A DNA stretch of 64,000 nt from Streptomyces triculaminicus (GCF_017349075.1 NZ_JAFMOF010000002.1:62001-126000); one strand, 5' to 3'. Positions 1 to 9,389 are shown, numbered from the stretch's first letter. The notes: generated from the letters alone by a model not told the origin. Translations and numbers: made by a program.

Positions 1-1
1 C

Positions 2-373
2 ATCTTCTTCTGGACGCCGCCGCACTACTGGCCGCTGTCGATGAAGGTGAAGGACGACTACGAGCGCGTCGGCGTGCCGATGCTGCCGGTCGTCGCGGGC
101 AACAAGGCCGTGGCCAAGCAGATCGTCCTCTACAGCTGGGTGATGGTCGCCGTCTCCCTGCTGCTCACCCCGCTGGGCTACACCGGCTGGTTCTACACCG
201 TCGTCGCCGTCGTCTGCGGCGCGTTGTGGCTGAAGGAGGCGCACGCGCTGCAGGCGCGCGCCAAGGCGGGTGTCACGGGCGCGAAGCTCAAGGAGATGCG
301 CCTGTTCCACTGGTCGATCACCTATGTGTCGCTGCTGTTCACCGCCGTGGCGATCGACCCCTTCCTGCGCTAG
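2..373 (+). CDS. ctaB: Protoheme IX farnesyltransferase (heme O synthase), C-terminal part
   Basis: This is the last 123 residues of an integral-membrane prenyltransferase that joins farnesyl diphosphate to protoheme to make heme O, the first step to heme A for aa3-type cytochrome oxidase. The frame is open from the window edge. It begins in the conserved [12 protein letters not shown] motif and goes on to the family's [13 protein letters not shown] segment, followed by three hydrophobic helices. The start lies upstream of the window. A strong hairpin follows 30 bases after the stop. The heme A synthase gene sits 1.6 kb downstream on the other strand, which fits the role. The family call is firm. 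Confidence 0.93.
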   Translation: MFFWTPPHYWPLSMKVKDDYERVGVPMLPVVAGNKAVAKQIVLYSWVMVAVSLLLTPLGYTGWFYTVVAVVCGALWLKEAHALQARAKAGVTGAKLKEMRLFHWSITYVSLLFTAVAIDPFLR

Positions 374-400
374 TCCCGCGCCGCGGCCGCCGATCTCACC

Positions 401-442
401 GACGGGCGGTCCGGGTGGCCAAAGCCACCCGGACCGCCCGTC
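401..442. terminator. Perfect 19-bp hairpin after ctaB
   Basis: Arms 401-419 and 424-442 are exact reverse complements around a 4-base loop (CAAA). There is no long T tract, as is usual in Streptomyces. It ends ctaB and separates it from the gene at 477. Confidence 0.85.
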
Positions 443-476
443 GCCGTTTGGGCTACTCGTCGGTAGCATCCTGGCC

Positions 477-821
477 ATGGCAGACAACAAGCAGGCAGCG
501 GCCCACCCCAAGCAGGCGGCGAAGCTGGCCAAGCAGATCACGGCCTTCGCCAAGAGCCACGGCGGCGCCGCTGAGGGCCAGCTCGCCCACATCGCCCGCG
601 GCACCACCCGCATCGCCCTGGTCGGCGCCAACGGCGAGTGGGGCAACCTCGTGGCCGGCTCCTACGAGACCGCGCGGCAGGCCGCCGAGATCGCCGGCAT
701 CACCCTCCACGACGACTTCGACGGCGAGCTCGCCGCCAAGGTCCGCACCGGCCCCTACGAGTGGTCGCGGATGGCCGGCATCCAGATCGGCGGCCCCTCC
801 AACGGCCCCGCCGATAACTGA
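477..821 (+). CDS. Conserved small hypothetical protein
   Basis: A 114-residue soluble protein that I do not recognise. It opens with a Lys/Ala-rich stretch (MADNKQAAAHPKQAAKLAKQ) followed by a mixed alpha/beta body containing ARGTTRIALVGANGEWGNLV. No signal peptide or membrane segment is visible. The ATG at 477 was chosen because the composition changes to typical coding only there. The frame is open further upstream but runs through the ctaB terminator. No Shine-Dalgarno is evident, so it may be leaderless. Coding is supported by strong GC bias at third positions. Function is unknown. Confidence 0.7.
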   Translation: MADNKQAAAHPKQAAKLAKQITAFAKSHGGAAEGQLAHIARGTTRIALVGANGEWGNLVAGSYETARQAAEIAGITLHDDFDGELAAKVRTGPYEWSRMAGIQIGGPSNGPADN

Positions 822-895
822 CGGCCCCCTCGCCCGTTAGACCCACCGGGAGCGGCGCCGCGCGCCGCGCGGTGGGGGACGGGCGAGGAGGCGGC

Positions 896-1954
896 ATGGA
901 CGGCCTGACCGGGGGCATACCGCCGCTCGTCGACCAGCACAGCCACGGCGCCGTCCACGGCGACGTGGGCCTGGGGGAGTTCGAGACCCGCCTCGCCGAG
1001 GCCGCGGGCGCCACCGGCCCCGCACCGCCCGGCACCACCTTCTTCGACAGTCGCGCGGGCCTGGCCGTACGCCGCTGGTGCCCGCCCCTGCTGGGCCTCG
1101 AGCCGCACTGCGCGCCCGTGCGCTACCTCGCCAGACGCCGCGAACTGGGCGCCTACCGCGCCGGTCGGCTGCTGCTGCGCGGCGCCGGCATCGGCACCTT
1201 CCTGCTGGAGTCCTCCGCGTCCGGCGGTCTCACCTCGCCCGCCGAGCTGGCCCGCGCCGCCGACGGCCGCGCCCACGAGGTCGTCCGGCTCGAAACGCTC
1301 GCCGCCCGCGTCGCCGACACCGCCGGCGGCGCGGACCTCTTCCTCGCCCACGTGGCCGAGGCGCTCTACGCCGCCTCCGGCACTGCCACGGCCTTCGCCT
1401 CCGGCGTCGCCTCCTGCGACGACGCCCCGCCGCCGGCCGCCGAGGTGCGCGCGGCGGCCGGGCGCTGGCTGCGCGCCCGCCGCCCGGGCGAGACGCCCGG
1501 CGACCCGGTGCTCGGGCGGTACCTGCTGTGGTGCGCGGCCGCCACGGGCCTTCCCGTCCAGCTGCACTGCGCCGACCCCCGGCGGCTGACGGGCTTCCTG
1601 CGGGCGATGGCGGGCCGGGGCGTGGACCTGGTGCTGCTGCCGGACCCCTGGCACCGGCGGCAGGCCGCCCGGCTCGCCGCCGTCTTCCCGCACGTCTACG
1701 CGGACGTCGGCGCCCGGCCGGAGGAGACCCTCGGCGAGGCGCCGTTCGGCAAGCTGTTGTTCTCCACGGGCGCCCGGGGGCTGGCGGAGCTCTATGTGGT
1801 GGCCGCCCGGCTCTTCGTACGGGCCATGGAGCGGCTCATGGGCGACTGGGTCGCCGACGGCTGGTGCCGGGCGGCGGAAGCGGGACGCATCGCCTCGCTC
1901 GTGGCCGCCGGCACCGCGCGCAGGATCTACCGGCTGGACGCCGCCACGGGCTGA
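896..1954 (+). CDS. Amidohydrolase-family (TIM-barrel) hydrolase
   Basis: A 352-residue protein with metal-dependent hydrolase features: an N-terminal VDQHSHG metal motif near residue 14, a central LPVQLHCADP strand with a candidate metal-binding His, and GKLLFSTGA near the C-terminus where family members carry late active-site residues. It resembles the amidohydrolase-2/FluG N-terminal group, but the substrate cannot be told. The start at 896 follows a good ribosome site (GAGGAGG at 885-891). Its 3' end overlaps the convergent ctaA by 28 bases. Location near heme genes gives no clear hint of role. Confidence 0.75.
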   Translation: MDGLTGGIPPLVDQHSHGAVHGDVGLGEFETRLAEAAGATGPAPPGTTFFDSRAGLAVRRWCPPLLGLEPHCAPVRYLARRRELGAYRAGRLLLRGAGIGTFLLESSASGGLTSPAELARAADGRAHEVVRLETLAARVADTAGGADLFLAHVAEALYAASGTATAFASGVASCDDAPPPAAEVRAAAGRWLRARRPGETPGDPVLGRYLLWCAAATGLPVQLHCADPRRLTGFLRAMAGRGVDLVLLPDPWHRRQAARLAAVFPHVYADVGARPEETLGEAPFGKLLFSTGARGLAELYVVAARLFVRAMERLMGDWVADGWCRAAEAGRIASLVAAGTARRIYRLDAATG

Positions 1955-2955
1955 CCGCCGGCCACGGCCTCGTGCTCCCCGGAGGGCGCCGGCACCGCCG
2001 CCGCCTCGCCGCGCTCGCGCAGCGACAGGAACACCCGCAGCACCGCGATCCACACCAGGCAGGAGCCGAACATGTGGACGCCGACGACGAACTCCGGCGA
2101 GTCGTTGAAGTACTGCACGTAGCCGATGACGCCCTGGAGCATCAGGACGACGAACAGCTCGACCACCCGGCGGCGCGGCACGGCCGGCGCCTTCACGGCC
2201 CGCAGCACGAACCACAGGGCGACGGTCAGGCCGATGACGATGTAGACGAAGTCGACGTGGAGCTGGGTGACCTCGCGCCAGTCCAGCGGGATGCGGTGGA
2301 CGTCCTTCTTGGCGTCGCCCGCGTGCCGGCCGGAGCCGGTGACCACGGTGCCGACCACGATCAGCAGGGCGCTCGCGACGACCAGCACCCAGCTCAGCTG
2401 ACGCACCGGCCCGGCCACCAGGTCGCGCGGCTCGTCGTCGCCCTCGCCCGAGCGGTGCCACATCACCACGGCCACCGTCAGCAGCGCGGTCGCCGCCAGG
2501 AAGTGCGCGGCGACGATGTACGGGTTGAGCCCCGTGAGCACCGTGATGCCGCCGATGATGCCGTTGCTCGCGATGAGCCAGAACTGCGTCCAGCCCAGCC
2601 GGGTGAGGGGACGGCGGCGCGGGGCACACGCGCGTGCCGCGACGATCGCCACGCCGACCACCGCGCACAGCACGTAGGTCAGCATGCGGTTGGTGAACTC
2701 GATGATGCCGTTGACGCCCATCTCCGGCGTCGGCGTCAGGCTGTCCTCGGTGCAGGTCGGCCACGTCGGGCAGCCGAGCCCGGACTGGGTGAGCCGCACC
2801 GCCCCGCCGGTCACGACGATGATCACGGCCATGACGACGCAGGCCAGCGCCGCCCGGTGGACGAAGCGGGCGGACGGCTGCCAACGGTCGGCGACCATCT
2901 GGAGGGGGTTCAGCGTTTTCGGCACGAGAGTCATCGTAAGGGTGTGCTTGTGCAC
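1927..2955 (-). CDS. ctaA: Heme A synthase
   Basis: Oxidises the C8 methyl of heme O to the formyl group of heme A in the cytoplasmic membrane. The 342-residue protein has about eight hydrophobic segments. Near residues 61-68 it carries GCPTWPTC, whose two cysteines match the extracytoplasmic cysteine pair of Gram-positive CtaA. The conserved EFTNRM segment follows, and histidines sit in AAHFLAA, QLHVDF and GVHMFGS for heme binding. The first codon is GTG at 2955; an in-frame ATG at 2934 is an alternative, and neither has a clear ribosome site. It works with ctaB at the window start. Confidence 0.93.
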   Translation of the reverse strand: MHKHTLTMTLVPKTLNPLQMVADRWQPSARFVHRAALACVVMAVIIVVTGGAVRLTQSGLGCPTWPTCTEDSLTPTPEMGVNGIIEFTNRMLTYVLCAVVGVAIVAARACAPRRRPLTRLGWTQFWLIASNGIIGGITVLTGLNPYIVAAHFLAATALLTVAVVMWHRSGEGDDEPRDLVAGPVRQLSWVLVVASALLIVVGTVVTGSGRHAGDAKKDVHRIPLDWREVTQLHVDFVYIVIGLTVALWFVLRAVKAPAVPRRRVVELFVVLMLQGVIGYVQYFNDSPEFVVGVHMFGSCLVWIAVLRVFLSLRERGEAAAVPAPSGEHEAVAGGQPVAASSR

Positions 2956-3006
2956 GGATTCACGAGGGGCCCGTCCGGCCGCCGGCGCGCCCTGATCCCG
3001 GGGGGA

Positions 3007-3777
3007 TCACTCCCAGCGGAAGAACCGGCCCGCCGCGCCCAGGCCGAGGACGGCCCACGCGGCCAGGACGCCCAGGTCGGCCCAGGGCATGCCCGCGCCG
3101 TCCCGCAGGACGTCCCGCAGGCCGTCCGAGAGCGCCGCGATGGGCAGCAGGGCGAGCACCGACTGGGCGGCGTCCGGGAACTTCTCCAGCGGCACGATCA
3201 CCCCGCCGCCGACCAGCAGGAGCAGGAAGACGAGGTTGGCCGCGGCCAGCGTCGCCTCGGCCCTGAGCGTGCCGGCCATCAGCAGGCCGAGCCCGGAGAA
3301 CGCCGCGGTGCCCAGGAGGAGCAGCAGCAGGACGGCCAGGGGGTTGCCGTGCGGGGACCAGCCGAGCGCGAAGGCGATGGCCGTCAGCAGCGTGACCTGC
3401 AGGACCTCGGTGACCAGCACCGAGCACGTCTTGGCGGTCATCAGCGCCCACCGGGGCAGCGGCGAGGCGCCGAGCCGCTTGAGCACGCCGTAGCGGCGCT
3501 CGAAGCCGGTCGCGATGGCCTGTCCGGTGAACGCGGTGGACAGCACGGCGAGCGCCAGCACGCCGGGGGCCAGGAAGTCGACGGCCTTGCCCTCGCCGGT
3601 GTCGACGATGTCGACGGTGCCGAACAGAAGCAGCAGGAGGGAGGGGATGATCACCGTCAGCAGCAGCTGCTCGCCGTTGCGCAGCAGCATCCGGGTCTCG
3701 AGCGCGGCCTGGGCGCGGATCATCCGACCGAGGGGGGCCGCGCCGGGCTTCGGCGCGAAGGTACCGGTCGCGGTCAT
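3007..3777 (-). CDS. ABC-2 type transporter permease
   Basis: A 256-residue membrane component of an ABC exporter with about six hydrophobic segments. These include IIPSLLLLLFG and a Leu-rich pair around residues 145-200, and the family's conserved cytoplasmic loop FERRYGVLKRLGASPLPR lies near residue 92. Its start codon overlaps the stop of the ATPase gene by four bases (3774-3777, ATGA), so the two are translationally coupled and work as a pair. The substrate is not known; drug or lipid export is typical of this family. It lies between the ctaA and suf loci. Confidence 0.88.
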   Translation of the reverse strand: MTATGTFAPKPGAAPLGRMIRAQAALETRMLLRNGEQLLLTVIIPSLLLLLFGTVDIVDTGEGKAVDFLAPGVLALAVLSTAFTGQAIATGFERRYGVLKRLGASPLPRWALMTAKTCSVLVTEVLQVTLLTAIAFALGWSPHGNPLAVLLLLLLGTAAFSGLGLLMAGTLRAEATLAAANLVFLLLLVGGGVIVPLEKFPDAAQSVLALLPIAALSDGLRDVLRDGAGMPWADLGVLAAWAVLGLGAAGRFFRWE

Positions 3778-4700
3778 CCGCGCAGCTCCTTACCGGTGAG
3801 TTCCAGGAAGACGTCCTCGAGCGTGTGGCGCTCGACCGTTATGCGGTCCGGCATCACGCCGTGCTGGGCGCACCAGGCGGTCACCGTGGCGAGCAGCTGG
3901 GGGTCGACCCGGCCGTTGACGCGGTAGGTGCCCGGGGTCGGCTCCACGGCGGCGGAGTCGGCGGGCAGGGCCTTGAGCAGCGAGGCGAGGTCCAGGCCGG
4001 GGCGGCCGCTGAAGCGCAGGGTGTTCTCGGCGCCGCCGCGGCACAGCTTCTCGGGGCTGTCCTGGGCGACGACCTTGCCGCCGTCGACGATGGCGACGTC
4101 GTCGGCCAGCTGTTCGGCCTCGTCCATGTAGTGGGTGGTGAGCACGACGGTCACGCCGTCGGTGCGCAGCTCGCGCACCAGCGCCCAGGTGGCGTGGCGG
4201 GCCTGCGGGTCGAGGCCCGCGGTCGGCTCGTCGAGGAAGACCAGCTCGGGGCGGCCGACGACGGCCATGGCGAGCGAGAGGCGCTGCTGCTGGCCGCCGG
4301 AGAGCCGGCGGTAGGTGGTGCGGCCGCAGTCGCCCAGCCCGAGGCGCTCGATCAGCGCGTCGACGTCCAGGGGGTGGGCGTGCAGGGAGGCGGTGTGGCG
4401 GAGCATCTCCTCGGCGCGGGCGCCGGCGTAGATGCCCCCGCTCTGGAGCATCACGCCGACGCGCGGGCGCAGGGCGGCGGAGTCGGCGACGGGGTCGAGC
4501 CCGAGGACGCGGACGGTGCCGGCGTCGGGGCGGCGGTAGCCCTCGCAGGTCTCGATGGTGGTGGTCTTGCCGGCCCCGTTCGGGCCGAGGACGGCGGTGA
4601 CGCCGCCGGTCGCGACGGTCAGGTCCAGACCGTCGACCGCGGTCTTCGACCCGTACCGCTTGACCAGGCCGTGGACCTCGACCGCGGGCTCTTCATGCAT
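3774..4700 (-). CDS. ABC transporter ATP-binding protein (DrrA/CcmA-like)
   Basis: A 308-residue ATPase that powers the adjacent ABC-2 permease. It has Walker A LGPNGAGKTTT near residue 38, signature RLSGGQQQR near 138, Walker B LVFLDEPTAGLDP and the switch His in TTHYMDEAE. The C-terminal 80 residues form the extension found in DrrA-type drug-export ATPases, ending in the common VFLELTGKEL element. Transcription probably starts in the 137-base gap shared with sufR, which holds a 16-base palindrome (4751-4766). Confidence 0.9.
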   Translation of the reverse strand: MHEEPAVEVHGLVKRYGSKTAVDGLDLTVATGGVTAVLGPNGAGKTTTIETCEGYRRPDAGTVRVLGLDPVADSAALRPRVGVMLQSGGIYAGARAEEMLRHTASLHAHPLDVDALIERLGLGDCGRTTYRRLSGGQQQRLSLAMAVVGRPELVFLDEPTAGLDPQARHATWALVRELRTDGVTVVLTTHYMDEAEQLADDVAIVDGGKVVAQDSPEKLCRGGAENTLRFSGRPGLDLASLLKALPADSAAVEPTPGTYRVNGRVDPQLLATVTAWCAQHGVMPDRITVERHTLEDVFLELTGKELRG

Positions 4701-4750
4701 GCCGGAAGTGTACGGAGGCCCGGCCCGCGCCAGGCCCGGCGGGGTGGACG

Positions 4751-4766
4751 CTTAGGTGACCCTAAG
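4751..4766. promoter_or_regulatory. CTTAGG-TGAC-CCTAAG palindrome, possible operator
   Basis: A perfect inverted repeat with 6-base arms and a 4-base centre, 50 bases upstream of the ABC ATPase start and 72 bases upstream of sufR. TTAGG/CCTAA half sites recall iron-regulator (DtxR/DmdR) boxes, but those are longer (19 bases), so the regulator is uncertain. Confidence 0.45.
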
Positions 4767-4824
4767 TGATCAAAGCCACCGTTCCGTGATCCAGTCGTCG
4801 CTTGTCGGTCTCCGGGCAATTACG

Positions 4825-4838
4825 CAACAATGGTGTTG
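4825..4838. promoter_or_regulatory. SufR operator CAAC-N6-GTTG
   Basis: The sequence CAACAATGGTGTTG fits the CAAC-N6-GTTG palindrome that I recall as the SufR binding site in Streptomyces avermitilis. Its last base is the first base of the sufR GTG start, so bound SufR would cover the transcription start and start codon. This supports negative autoregulation of the whole suf operon in response to Fe-S status. Confidence 0.75.
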
Positions 4839-5638
4839 TGAAATACGCGGGCGAAGCTCCACAGGGGCCCGCGGCCTCCTCGGCCGCCGGGCCGGGCTCC
4901 GCCCTGCCCGCCTCCGCCCCGCCGGAGCAGCGCGCTCACGACGAGCAGCGCGGCACCCGCAATCGCGTCGCACGCTCCATCCTCGACCACGGCCCCTCCA
5001 CGGCGGCCGAGCTGGCCGTCCGGCTGGAGCTGACCTCGGCGGCCGTGCGCCGCCACCTCGACACCCTGATGGCCGAGGGCGTCGTCGAGGCCCGTGAGAA
5101 GCGGGTCTACGGCGCCCGGACCCGTGGCCGCCCCGCCAAGGTCTTCGCGCTGACCGACTGCGGCCGGGACGCCTTCGACCAGGCCTACGACAAGCTCGCC
5201 GAGGACGCCCTGCGCTGGATCGCCCAGTCCGCGGGCGGCGGCGAGATGGGCGAGGCCGCGGTCGCCGCCTTCGCCCGGGCCCGGATGGCCGCCCAGGCCG
5301 ACGCCTACCGCAAGGCTCTGGAGGGCCTCGCCCCCCAGGAGCGCACGGAGGCTCTCGCCCGGGCATTGACCGCGGACGGGTACGCTGCTACGGCGCGCAG
5401 CGCACCGGTCGGCGAACAGCTTTGCCAGCACCACTGCCCGGTCGCCCATGTCGCCGAGCAGTTCCCGCAGCTGTGCGAGGCGGAGACCGAGGTCTTCTCC
5501 CGCCTGCTCGGGACTCATGTGCAGCGTCTCGCCACCATCGCCCACGGCGACGGAGTGTGCACGACGTTCATCCCCAAGAGCAGCAACCCGAAGACCACCA
5601 CAGCATCCACCAGCACGGCCGGGAGGAACCCCGCATGA
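4838..5638 (+). CDS. sufR: Iron-sulfur cluster transcriptional repressor SufR
   Basis: A 266-residue winged-helix regulator of the suf operon. After a disordered Ala/Pro/Gly-rich N-terminus, the helix-turn-helix (about residues 40-105) contains [20 protein letters not shown] and the wing [13 protein letters not shown]. The C-terminal part has four cysteines (C196, C200, C213, C241; motifs CQHHC, QLC and GVC) that match the cluster-binding set of actinobacterial SufR. The GTG at 4838 was chosen because homologous sequence begins there and the operator abuts it; there is no ribosome site, so the mRNA may be leaderless. The stop overlaps the sufB ATG by four bases. Confidence 0.92.
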   Translation: MKYAGEAPQGPAASSAAGPGSALPASAPPEQRAHDEQRGTRNRVARSILDHGPSTAAELAVRLELTSAAVRRHLDTLMAEGVVEAREKRVYGARTRGRPAKVFALTDCGRDAFDQAYDKLAEDALRWIAQSAGGGEMGEAAVAAFARARMAAQADAYRKALEGLAPQERTEALARALTADGYAATARSAPVGEQLCQHHCPVAHVAEQFPQLCEAETEVFSRLLGTHVQRLATIAHGDGVCTTFIPKSSNPKTTTASTSTAGRNPA

Positions 5639-7056
5639 CTCTCCCCACGGAGACTGCCCACCCTGAGCTCGAGGGCCTGGGCACGTACGAATACGGCTGG
5701 GCCGACTCCGACGAGGCCGGTGCCGCGGCGAAGCGCGGCCTGTCCGAGGACGTGGTCCGCGACATCTCGGCGAAGAAGTCCGAGCCCGAGTGGATGCTCA
5801 AGCTGCGTCTGAAGGGCCTGCGGCTGTTCGACAAGAAGCCCATGCCGACCTGGGGCTCGGACCTCTCCGGCATCGACTTCGACAACATCAAGTACTTCGT
5901 CCGTTCCACCGAGAAGGCCGCGGCCTCCTGGGAGGACCTGCCGGAGGACATCAAGAACACCTACGACAAGCTGGGCATCCCCGAGGCGGAGAAGCAGCGC
6001 CTGGTCGCCGGTGTCGCCGCGCAGTACGAGTCCGAGGTCGTCTACCACCAGATCCGTGAGGACCTGGAGGAGCAGGGCGTCATCTTCCTGGACACCGACA
6101 CCGCCCTGAAGGAGCACCCCGAGCTCTTCCAGGAGTACTTCGGCACGGTGATTCCGGTGGGCGACAACAAGTTCGCCTCGCTGAACACCGCCGTGTGGTC
6201 CGGTGGCTCGTTCATCTACGTCCCCAAGGGTGTCCGCGTGGACATCCCGCTGCAGGCCTACTTCCGTATCAACACGGAGAACATGGGTCAGTTCGAGCGG
6301 ACGCTGATCATCGTCGACGAGGACGCCTACGTCCACTACGTCGAGGGCTGCACCGCCCCGATCTACTCCTCCGACTCGCTGCACAGCGCGGTCGTGGAGA
6401 TCATCGTCAAGAAGGGCGGCCGCTGCCGCTACACGACGATCCAGAACTGGTCGAACAACGTCTACAACCTGGTCACCAAGCGTGCCGTGGCCTACGAGGG
6501 CGCGACCATGGAGTGGGTCGACGGCAACATCGGCTCCAAGGTGACGATGAAGTACCCGGCCGTCTACCTGATGGGCGAGCACGCCAAGGGCGAGACCCTC
6601 TCCATCGCCTTCTCCGGCGAGGGCCAGCACCAGGACGCCGGCGCCAAGATGGTCCACATGGCGCCGAACACCTCCTCCAACATCGTCTCCAAGTCGGTGG
6701 CGCGTGGCGGTGGCCGTACCTCCTACCGCGGCCTCATCGAGATCGGCGAGGGTGCCCACGGCTCCAAGTCGAACGTGCTCTGCGACGCGCTGCTGGTGGA
6801 CACGATCTCCCGGTCGGACACCTACCCCTACGTCGACGTCCGCGAGGACGACGTCTCCATGGGCCACGAGGCGACCGTCTCCAAGGTCAGCGACGACCAG
6901 CTCTTCTACCTGATGAGCCGCGGTCTGTCCGAGGACGAGGCCATGGCGATGATCGTCCGTGGCTTCGTCGAGCCGATCGCCCGCGAGCTCCCCATGGAGT
7001 ACGCACTGGAGCTCAACCGGCTGATCGAGCTGCAGATGGAAGGCTCGGTCGGCTGA
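5635..7056 (+). CDS. sufB: Fe-S cluster assembly scaffold SufB
   Basis: A 473-residue subunit of the SufBC2D scaffold on which new Fe-S clusters are built in the cytosol. The sequence is strongly conserved: [19 protein letters not shown] near residue 180, the [19 protein letters not shown] segment with the conserved Cys, and the C-terminal [18 protein letters not shown] element (here [20 protein letters not shown]) that SufB and SufD share. It is of standard length with no intein, unlike some mycobacterial SufB. The ATG overlaps the sufR stop, indicating coupling to the repressor. Confidence 0.97.
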   Translation: MTLPTETAHPELEGLGTYEYGWADSDEAGAAAKRGLSEDVVRDISAKKSEPEWMLKLRLKGLRLFDKKPMPTWGSDLSGIDFDNIKYFVRSTEKAAASWEDLPEDIKNTYDKLGIPEAEKQRLVAGVAAQYESEVVYHQIREDLEEQGVIFLDTDTALKEHPELFQEYFGTVIPVGDNKFASLNTAVWSGGSFIYVPKGVRVDIPLQAYFRINTENMGQFERTLIIVDEDAYVHYVEGCTAPIYSSDSLHSAVVEIIVKKGGRCRYTTIQNWSNNVYNLVTKRAVAYEGATMEWVDGNIGSKVTMKYPAVYLMGEHAKGETLSIAFSGEGQHQDAGAKMVHMAPNTSSNIVSKSVARGGGRTSYRGLIEIGEGAHGSKSNVLCDALLVDTISRSDTYPYVDVREDDVSMGHEATVSKVSDDQLFYLMSRGLSEDEAMAMIVRGFVEPIARELPMEYALELNRLIELQMEGSVG

Positions 7057-7118
7057 TCGCCGTCCCCCTACCGCCCGCAGCGAACCCTTTGTGACAGGAA
7101 GAGAGCACGACGACAGCC

Positions 7119-8300
7119 ATGGCTGACAACACTCCCGCCGGCAGCACGACCGACGGCGCCATCCAGGTGGGCGGCCCGAAGCAGCCCATCGACGCGCGGG
7201 TCAGCGCCCCCGCCTCGTACGACGTGGCGGACTTCCCCGTGCCGCACGGCCGCGAGGAGGAGTGGCGGTTCACCCCGCTCGCGCGCCTCCGCGGCCTGCA
7301 CGACGGCACCGCCGTCGCCGACGGCGCCGGCGTCAGGGTCGAGGTGACCGCCCCCGAGGGCGTGACCGTGGAGACCGTCGGCCGCGACGACGCCCGCCTC
7401 GGCAAGGCCGGCAAGCCGGTCGACCGGGTCGCCGCGCAGGCGTTCAGCTCCTTCGAGAAGGCCTCGGTCGTCTCCATCCCCAAGGACGCGGTGCTCACCG
7501 AGCCCGTCCGGATCGCCGTGCGCGGCGAGGGCGGGGTGGCCTTCGGCCACCAGGTCATCGAGATCGGCGCCTTCGCCGAGGCCGTCGTCGTCCTCGACCA
7601 CACCGGTGACGCCACGCTCGCCGCCAACGTCGAGTACCTGATCGGTGACGGTGCCAAGCTCACCGTCGTCTCCGTCCAGGACTGGGACCCCACCGCGGTG
7701 CACGCCGCCCAGCACACCGCGCTGGTCGGCCGCGACGCCTCCTTCAAGTCCGTGATCGTCACCTTCGGCGGCGACCTGGTCCGCCTCCACCCGCGGGTCG
7801 TCTACGCCGGTCCCGGCGGTGAGGCCGAGCTGTACGGCCTGTACTTCACCGACCAGGGCCAGCACCAGGAGCACCGCCTCCTCGTCGACCACGACACCCC
7901 GCACTGCCGCAGCAACGTCGCCTACAAGGGCGCGCTGCAGGGCAAGGACGCGCACGCGGTGTGGATCGGCGACGTGCTCATCCGTGCGGCGGCCGAGGGC
8001 ACCGACACCTACGAGCTCAACCGCAACCTGGTCCTCACCGACGGCGCCCGCGTCGACTCGGTCCCCAACCTGGAGATCGAGACCGGTGAGATCGTCGGCG
8101 CCGGCCACGCCTCGGCGACCGGCCGCTTCGACGACGAGCAGCTCTTCTACCTGATGGCCCGCGGCATCCCCGCCGACGAGGCCCGCCGCCTGGTCGTCCG
8201 CGGCTTCTTCGCCGAGCTCGTCCAGCAGATCGGCATCCCCGATCTGGAGGAGCGCCTCATCGCCAAGATCGAGGCCGAGCTGGAGGCAGCGGTCGCATGA
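7119..8300 (+). CDS. sufD: Fe-S cluster assembly protein SufD
   Basis: A 393-residue paralogue and partner of SufB in the SufBC2D complex. The N-terminal part holds REEEWRFTPLARLRG and the core forms the right-handed beta-helix typical of the family. The C-terminal DDEQLFYLMARGIPADEARR matches the SufC-contact region of SufB. It starts 62 bases after sufB, with only a distant purine-rich site (AGGAAGAG). The stop codon overlaps the start of the Rieske gene, placing both in one operon. Confidence 0.95.
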   Translation: MADNTPAGSTTDGAIQVGGPKQPIDARVSAPASYDVADFPVPHGREEEWRFTPLARLRGLHDGTAVADGAGVRVEVTAPEGVTVETVGRDDARLGKAGKPVDRVAAQAFSSFEKASVVSIPKDAVLTEPVRIAVRGEGGVAFGHQVIEIGAFAEAVVVLDHTGDATLAANVEYLIGDGAKLTVVSVQDWDPTAVHAAQHTALVGRDASFKSVIVTFGGDLVRLHPRVVYAGPGGEAELYGLYFTDQGQHQEHRLLVDHDTPHCRSNVAYKGALQGKDAHAVWIGDVLIRAAAEGTDTYELNRNLVLTDGARVDSVPNLEIETGEIVGAGHASATGRFDDEQLFYLMARGIPADEARRLVVRGFFAELVQQIGIPDLEERLIAKIEAELEAAVA

Positions 8301-8617
8301 GCGAGTTCGTCAAGGTGGCAGCCCTGAGCGAGCTGGAGGAGGACACCCCCAAGCGAGTCGAGATCAACGGCACGGCGGTCTCCCTGGTCCGCACCGAGGG
8401 CGAGGTGTTCGCGATCAACGACATCTGCTCGCACGCCAACGTCTCGCTGTCCGAGGGCGAGGTCGAGGACTGCCACATCGAGTGCTGGCTGCACGGCTCC
8501 AGCTTCGACCTGCGCACCGGCAAGCCCGACGGCCTCCCGGCCACGCGTCCCGTCCCCGTATACCCCGTCAAGATCGAAGGGGACGACGTGCTCGTCTCCG
8601 TCACCCAGGAGTCCTGA
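8297..8617 (+). CDS. Rieske-type [2Fe-2S] ferredoxin in the suf operon
   Basis: A 106-residue soluble Rieske ferredoxin of the non-heme dioxygenase ferredoxin type. Cluster ligands are visible as C-S-H in DICSHANVSLSEG (about residues 43-45) and C-x2-H in ECWLHGSSFD (about 63-66). It overlaps sufD by four bases and precedes sufC by seven. Actinobacterial suf operons commonly carry such a gene; a role as electron donor for cluster assembly is plausible but inferred from position only. Confidence 0.92.
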   Translation: MSEFVKVAALSELEEDTPKRVEINGTAVSLVRTEGEVFAINDICSHANVSLSEGEVEDCHIECWLHGSSFDLRTGKPDGLPATRPVPVYPVKIEGDDVLVSVTQES

Positions 8618-8624
8618 GTTCCCC

Positions 8625-9389
8625 ATGGCAACGCTTGAGATCCACGACCTGCACGTCTCCGTCGAGGCCGAGAACGGCCCCCGGGAAATCCTGCGCGGCG
8701 TCGACCTGACCGTGAAGCAGGGCGAGACCCACGCCATCATGGGCCCCAACGGCTCCGGCAAGTCCACCCTGGCCTACTCCCTGGCCGGCCACCCCAAGTA
8801 CACGATCACCGGCGGCACCGTCACCCTCGACGGCGAGGACGTCCTGGAGATGTCCGTCGACGAGCGCGCCCGCGCCGGCGTCTTCCTCGCCATGCAGTAC
8901 CCGGTCGAGGTCCCCGGTGTCTCGGTCTCCAACTTCCTGCGCACCTCCGCCACCGCCATCCGCGGCGAGGCCCCCAAGCTGCGCACCTGGGTGAAGGAGG
9001 TCAAGGAGGCCATGGAGCGTCTCCACATGGACCCCGCCTTCGCCGAGCGCAACGTGAACGAGGGCTTCTCCGGCGGTGAGAAGAAGCGCCACGAGATCCT
9101 CCAGCTCGAGCTCCTCAAGCCGAAGATCGCGATCCTGGACGAGACCGACTCCGGCCTGGACGTCGACGCGCTGCGCCAGGTCTCCGAGGGCGTCAACCGC
9201 GTCCGTGACACCGGCGAGGTCGGCACCCTGCTGATCACCCACTACACGCGCATCCTGCGCTACATCAAGCCCGACTTCGTCCACGTCTTCTCCGCGGGCC
9301 GCATCGTGGAGTCCGGCGGCGCCGAGCTGGCCGACAAGCTGGAGAACGAGGGCTACGAGGCGTACGTGAAGGGTGGCGTAACCGCGTGA
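8625..9389 (+). CDS. sufC: Fe-S assembly ATPase SufC
   Basis: A 254-residue ABC-type ATPase that binds SufB and SufD and drives scaffold rearrangement; it is not a transporter. Walker A is GPNGSGKST near residue 40, the signature NEGFSGGEKKRHEI lies near 147, Walker B is IAILDETDSGLDVDALR and the H-loop is LLITHYTRIL. The EKKRHEI form of the signature is diagnostic of SufC. Its stop overlaps the GTG of sufS by four bases. Confidence 0.97.
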   Translation: MATLEIHDLHVSVEAENGPREILRGVDLTVKQGETHAIMGPNGSGKSTLAYSLAGHPKYTITGGTVTLDGEDVLEMSVDERARAGVFLAMQYPVEVPGVSVSNFLRTSATAIRGEAPKLRTWVKEVKEAMERLHMDPAFAERNVNEGFSGGEKKRHEILQLELLKPKIAILDETDSGLDVDALRQVSEGVNRVRDTGEVGTLLITHYTRILRYIKPDFVHVFSAGRIVESGGAELADKLENEGYEAYVKGGVTA

